Of a stretch of DNA of 64,000 bases, positions 60,301 to 64,000 are shown in pieces. The stretch spans positions 42,825,363 through 42,889,362 of the forward strand of contig NC_061812.1 in assembly GCF_021462225.1 (NCBI RefSeq). The letters run 5' to 3'. The stretch is from Girardinichthys multiradiatus. Taxonomy: Eukaryota > Chordata > Actinopteri > Cyprinodontiformes > Goodeidae. Each line of letters begins with the position of its first letter. Position 1 is the stretch's first letter. The notes under the pieces were generated by a model. The model worked only from the letters and a program-made list of their open reading frames with translations, made no database searches and was not told the origin of the DNA. The position numbers and the translations under genes were made by a program.

Positions 60301-63300
60301 AGCCGGATGTTTGTGGAACACGTTTAATCATTTACAGGAGAATCAAAAGATAATATTTATATATTATTAGTTTAGAGTATTGTGTGCAAAATATAACACA
60401 AATAAACAGTAGTTTCTTAATTCTTTAGCAAATGAAACAGTAACACTTAGCTCTGGGGATCAGGAGGATCAGGGAGTGGCTTATTGGATAAGAAAAGCTG
60501 AAGCCAAGTTTTTTTTTCCCTCACCTGCTGTGAACCGGGTGGCTGTAGGGGGCTGCGCTGTACGGGTAGGAGATCGACTCGCGGATGGGCATGTCATTAT
60601 CTGATATACCACGATTACTCATGCGCCAGTTTCCACTGGAGGAGGTTGACGACGCTGGAGAAAAATGGTACAGATTAATGACTGAACAAGCTAAATGAGA
60701 AACTAACGCACGGTGCAACAGACCAACCTGAGGAGTAACACACATTCCTGTGGTTCTGAGGATAAGGTGCAGGCATGCTCAGGCCCTGCTGGGAGCCTCT
60801 GTCGTAGTCACAGTTATATATTCCCTGTTTTTGCGGAGCCTTGCGTTGGTACCAGCCTTTCAGGTGTTCCGCCACCAGTGCCCTCTGGATGTTCTTGCTG
60901 ACCTGCTCGGTGCTGTGGTGTGCCGGACGGTTCCTGGACGGCCGTAGCGTGCCATAAACGTTGTGTGAAACGACGTCTATCCCGTCTGAGGTGTACTGAG
61001 AGCGGACGTCGTGGCTGTAGTAAGCTGCCTGAGTGTGGTGGTAGGAAGGGTTGATGTTGTAGTGTCCCTCAATCTCATCCTCGTACATGTAAACTCTGCT
61101 GGAGTAAGGTTCTGGCTCCACGTAGTTTGGATAGCCGGTGACATAATAGGCCGTGGTGGTGGGCCGCCCTTGGGGCTGGTAGGTGTTGTAGCGGGTGTCC
61201 GGCTGAGCCAGGTTGGGCATGCTGCCAGTGTTGGCGTACAGGTCTTTTCTGTGGCGGCCCCGAGCTCGCTGCCTGTGGGTGTGGTTGCCGGCGGCGCTGT
61301 ACTCCATGCTGGACTGGCTTGTGTGTGACGAGCCGTCGTCGATGACCTCCGTGCTGTTGCAGCGTCGGGATGGGGAGACAGGGATCGACGGTACTAGCAG
61401 TTTGGTCTCCATCATGAGCCGAGACACCGATTCCAAACTCCCACTTCTCTGATGGAGATGTTGGGGAGCATCCTCTAATCTACAAAGATAATCAAAGTTG
61501 ATTAATAGGACTGTTTTGATTGATACAACAAAAGCTGTTTCTGAAGCAAACATGAAACACAACCAAGGCAAAAACATGAACTGTGAGATCTGATGTACTG
61601 ATGCTGATTTCTTTTTTTTTTATCAAAGCACCATGACACATACAGGAAATAAAAAGTCCTATGGCTTCTTTATTAGTGGTAGCAGTTTTGAATTCAACAG
61701 AAAATAATGGAATTACAACATTATCTCCACATTTGCTTCAAAACATATGTCCATAAACTTTAAATCTATTCAAACTTAAAAACTGCATGTTGTTGGCTGA
61801 TGTGTTTATGGACACAGTATTGTGGTATTTCTTAGGTTTTAATCAATTTTCTCAATAGGGAGAAAAAAAAACAGATTTTTCTTTGTTGACCTACTAATCA
61901 CTGATCAAATCACATATCATTTGAGAAATTGTCTGATTCTAATCTCTGGGGGGGATCAGTAGCTATACATTTTCATTTCTAAATTCCAAGATTTTCCAAA
62001 CCTAGTTTTTTTTTTTTTTTTAGATTTCTAAGTTTATTTTCTGCTGCTTTTGTTTATTTAAATACAAATATTCCCCATAAATTTACAGAAAAATATTTAT
62101 TTTTTAAACTTAAAATAATGTGATATCCACAGAAGTTTTTTTTAAATTCCATTTTCAGCCTTTAGTTGCAAATAGACACAGTAACAGACAAATATCTGAA
62201 TGAATTTGTGAATGTGAATTTCGCCACTTTTTAGCAGTCTATTCAAAATTAAACTAAACTAAAATCACAAGCTTTCATTTGACCCGAAAAACAATAAAAG
62301 GATGAAAATTTTTTCTCATATTCCATTATCTTTTTCCCCAGTCTTACCCAGAGTTAATTCATGCAGTAAAACCCTGTATGAATTAGGCGATTCATCTTCG
62401 AGGCCTTACCTTAGCTGTGTGCTGCTGTAGGCATTGCGGGTGAGGAGAGGGGTGGGAGGCATGCTGCGGGCATCATAGGGCTGTCTGGACGGCAGTCTGA
62501 GTGGGTTGTTGCAGCTTGATAAGGCATCACTGGGACTATGATGGAGTGATTCCTGGACTTGGTCATAATTTAGCCTGGAACAGAGATAAGAACTTCATTT
62601 TGTAGGCCATTCAACTCTTTGGGGCAAAGTCTTTTTTTTCTTTTACAGAATAAATGTAACTTCTCTATAAGAACGATAAAGCTGGCTTTGCTTGACAGGA
62701 GGACACTGACGTAATTTCTCACACGAGTGATTCCCATTAAAAGGTGAACTGAAAGCTCTTTTCATGCTATTAGCAAGAATTCTGGGTGTTTAAAAATATT
62801 TTTTAGCCTAACTGCCATCGGTTATGCAGCAGCTGCCATTTGAACTAAATATCCAACACCACTTTTTCCTGTGTTCCTCTCTCTTTCTCTCAGCTTGGGA
62901 CTGTTGTCTACTCATTTGCATGCACAACGTGTTTTTTTCTTCTATTTTTAAAACCAGAGCTTTTGGCTGATAAGAGGGAGGTAGCTGGAGAGGCAGGAAG
63001 AGGAGGGAGGTGACTGGCAGGAATTTAGCTCTTGATATGCTCTGCAGGTCTCAACTAGTTCTCTGCTTTGGGTTATCAAAGCTACAGCAGTAACCACATA
63101 TTAACACACAGAGCCTATCAGTTGTGTTTTTCAATAGTCTGTCTGATAACAGTGTATTTTGACCAGTTCTGTTGTCTACATAATCTTTGAGTTGTAAACA
63201 CAAATGTCCTTTTCTGACATGAACCTTTATCAAAGCAACTGTGTTTGAAGGCTTTATTGTACTGGGCCCTCAAAAGACATGTTTTCCACATTTTGAACCA

Positions 63301-63934
63301 TATTAATGTGTTCCATGAGTGTCAGTGCTGGCTCTATACCTTCTTTGTGAGTGCTGGTCATTAGCAGAGGCTCGTCTGTCTTTGCTGCAGGTGTCCAGAG
63401 TTTCTGCATGCTGCAGTCTTGGGGAGTACTGGACTGATCGGGAACGTTCCCTCTGAGAACCCAGTTCATCATCTAGAAGACAGAAAGTAAGACTGATCCA
63501 CATTGGGTGAAGGGATGAAGGAAATAGATGCACTTACCGGCACACTTACCATCATCCAGAGTAAGGCTGTCAGAAAGAGAACTGAGGTCTGAACGTTGCA
63601 CATCATCTGAGAAAGAGATAAATAAAAGCATTTTTATTAAATTACCAAAACATGAGCCATGTTGAACATCCTATGATGTGTAACCAGTCCTTACTGCTGA
63701 TAAACTACCTGGTAGGATAATCGAGGTTCTCTGAGGTTTCCTTCCTATTTTCATCCTATAGTTATTTATCTCTTTCTCAATTTCATCCAGCTTCCTCATG
63801 GAGTCCAGGTGGTTGTGTCTTCTTTTCCTCTTCATTGTTTTGTCAAGGCCATTCTCTTTGGCAAGCTTATCGGCTGCCTCTACGATCCTTTGCTGCAAGG
63901 CACGCTTGCTCTCCAGATTTCTAAGATGTGGCTC
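57301..63934 (-). CDS. frmd4b: FERM domain-containing protein 4B, C-terminal seven exons (partial)
   Basis: Exons in the window are 63934-63709, 63606-63550, 63472-63340, 62574-62410, 61479-60728, 60654-60525 and 57415-57301. All phases agree, giving 525 residues plus stop; earlier exons, with the FERM domain, lie beyond the right edge. FRMD4 proteins are membrane-cytoskeleton scaffolds that bind cytohesins and Par3 at cell junctions. The first exon here is a basic coiled-coil segment (LESKRALQQRIVEAADKLAK); then follow Ser-rich linkers (SDLSSLSDSLTLDD), RSMPPTPLLTRNAYSSTQL, a Tyr-rich region and ALVAEHLKGWYQRKA. The last exon ends EQIFWHEGSKQGTIV, matching the FRMD4B terminus as I remember it and giving a class I PDZ ligand (T-I-V). 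This ending separates it from FRMD4A. Confidence 0.92.
57946..58860 (+). repeat. tRNA-like SINE split by a LINE insertion
   Basis: The left half (57946-58013) has an A-box-like 'gtagtggcgcagaggt' and B-box-like 'ggtcacgggttca'. The right half (about 58766-58860) has 'catgtctttccctttctgtc' and 'ccatttcctgttgg'. The same body is continuous in the copy at 41707-41880. It lies in the last frmd4b intron. Confidence 0.6.
58014..58765 (+). mobile_element. 5'-truncated LINE 3' end (L2-like), copy 2
   Basis: It aligns by eye with 9128-9888 and ends in a TTGAATTGAATG tail. It separates the two halves of the SINE described above. Confidence 0.55.
59940..60177 (-). CDS. frmd4b: Candidate alternative terminal exon of frmd4b
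   Basis: This exon follows a CTCTTATAG acceptor. Its phase matches the donor at 60525, as does that of the conserved terminal exon at 57415. It would encode about 78 residues starting SATSQLLKGCWYSPDSQRR, then a Ser/Pro-rich stretch and an end at SFAEGSS-TAG, in place of the 37-residue tail with the PDZ ligand. It has no repeat character. I do not recall an equivalent in human FRMD4B. The exon could be fish-specific, or a chance open frame. Confidence 0.45.
61480..62409. other. frmd4b intron, no features
   Basis: AT-rich intronic sequence without recognised repeats, RNA genes or exons. The splice sites at each end are GT-AG and join at phase 2. Confidence 0.6.
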
Positions 63935-64000
63935 CTGTAGGAAAACACCAAACACCCACTCAGTTAGAGGGGAGTTTCCAAAGAATACACAGAGATCTTC

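Noticed and set aside
61011..61328. Plus-strand frame of 105 codons over frmd4b
   Set aside because: It is antisense to a conserved coding exon and lacks any motif of its own.

Overview
The window is vertebrate nuclear DNA, almost certainly from a teleost fish. Four genes are split into exons with GT-AG junctions, and most of the remaining recognisable sequence is DNA-transposon debris of the kind that fills fish genomes: Tc1-like elements with TA target duplications, a hAT element, LINE tails ending in TTGAA-type repeats, a tRNA-like SINE and a Penelope-like remnant. The species cannot be named from the sequence.

Layout. Bases 1-22.8 kb hold no host gene that I can support. They contain a GC-rich block, microsatellites, a hAT element with a split BED finger, two nested Tc1 arrays and a possible broken P2X7-like exon. 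22.8-25.4 kb (minus) is a complete two-exon V2-type vasotocin/vasopressin receptor. 27.5-39.4 kb (minus) is a complete seven-exon trnt1, the CCA-adding tRNA nucleotidyltransferase, with transposons in most of its larger introns. 39.8-40.0 kb (plus) is a broken copy of the first exon of arl6ip5, head-to-head with trnt1. 43.4-48.2 kb (plus) is the complete three-exon arl6ip5, whose second intron carries a full-length Tc1-like element with an intact 334-residue transposase. 48.2-56.3 kb is gene-free and holds two more copies of that Tc1 family. 56.3-64 kb (minus) is the 3' half of frmd4b. It ends in a conserved tail with a PDZ-ligand-like terminus, and a second, phase-compatible terminal exon is also present; the gene runs off the right edge.

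The genes have unrelated jobs: hormone receptor, tRNA maturation, ER membrane-shaping protein, junctional scaffold. Their grouping is best read as conserved synteny. From memory, their human counterparts or relatives lie on 3p (OXTR-type receptor, TRNT1, ARL6IP5, FRMD4B).

The transposons give a readable insertion order. A family with TIR starting GCCTTGCAAAAGTA (called C here) was hit by a family with TIR CAGGGGTTGGACAATG (A). Both C and A copies were hit by a family with perfect 200-bp TIRs starting CAGGTCCTTCTC (B). B is the youngest and the only one with open transposase frames.
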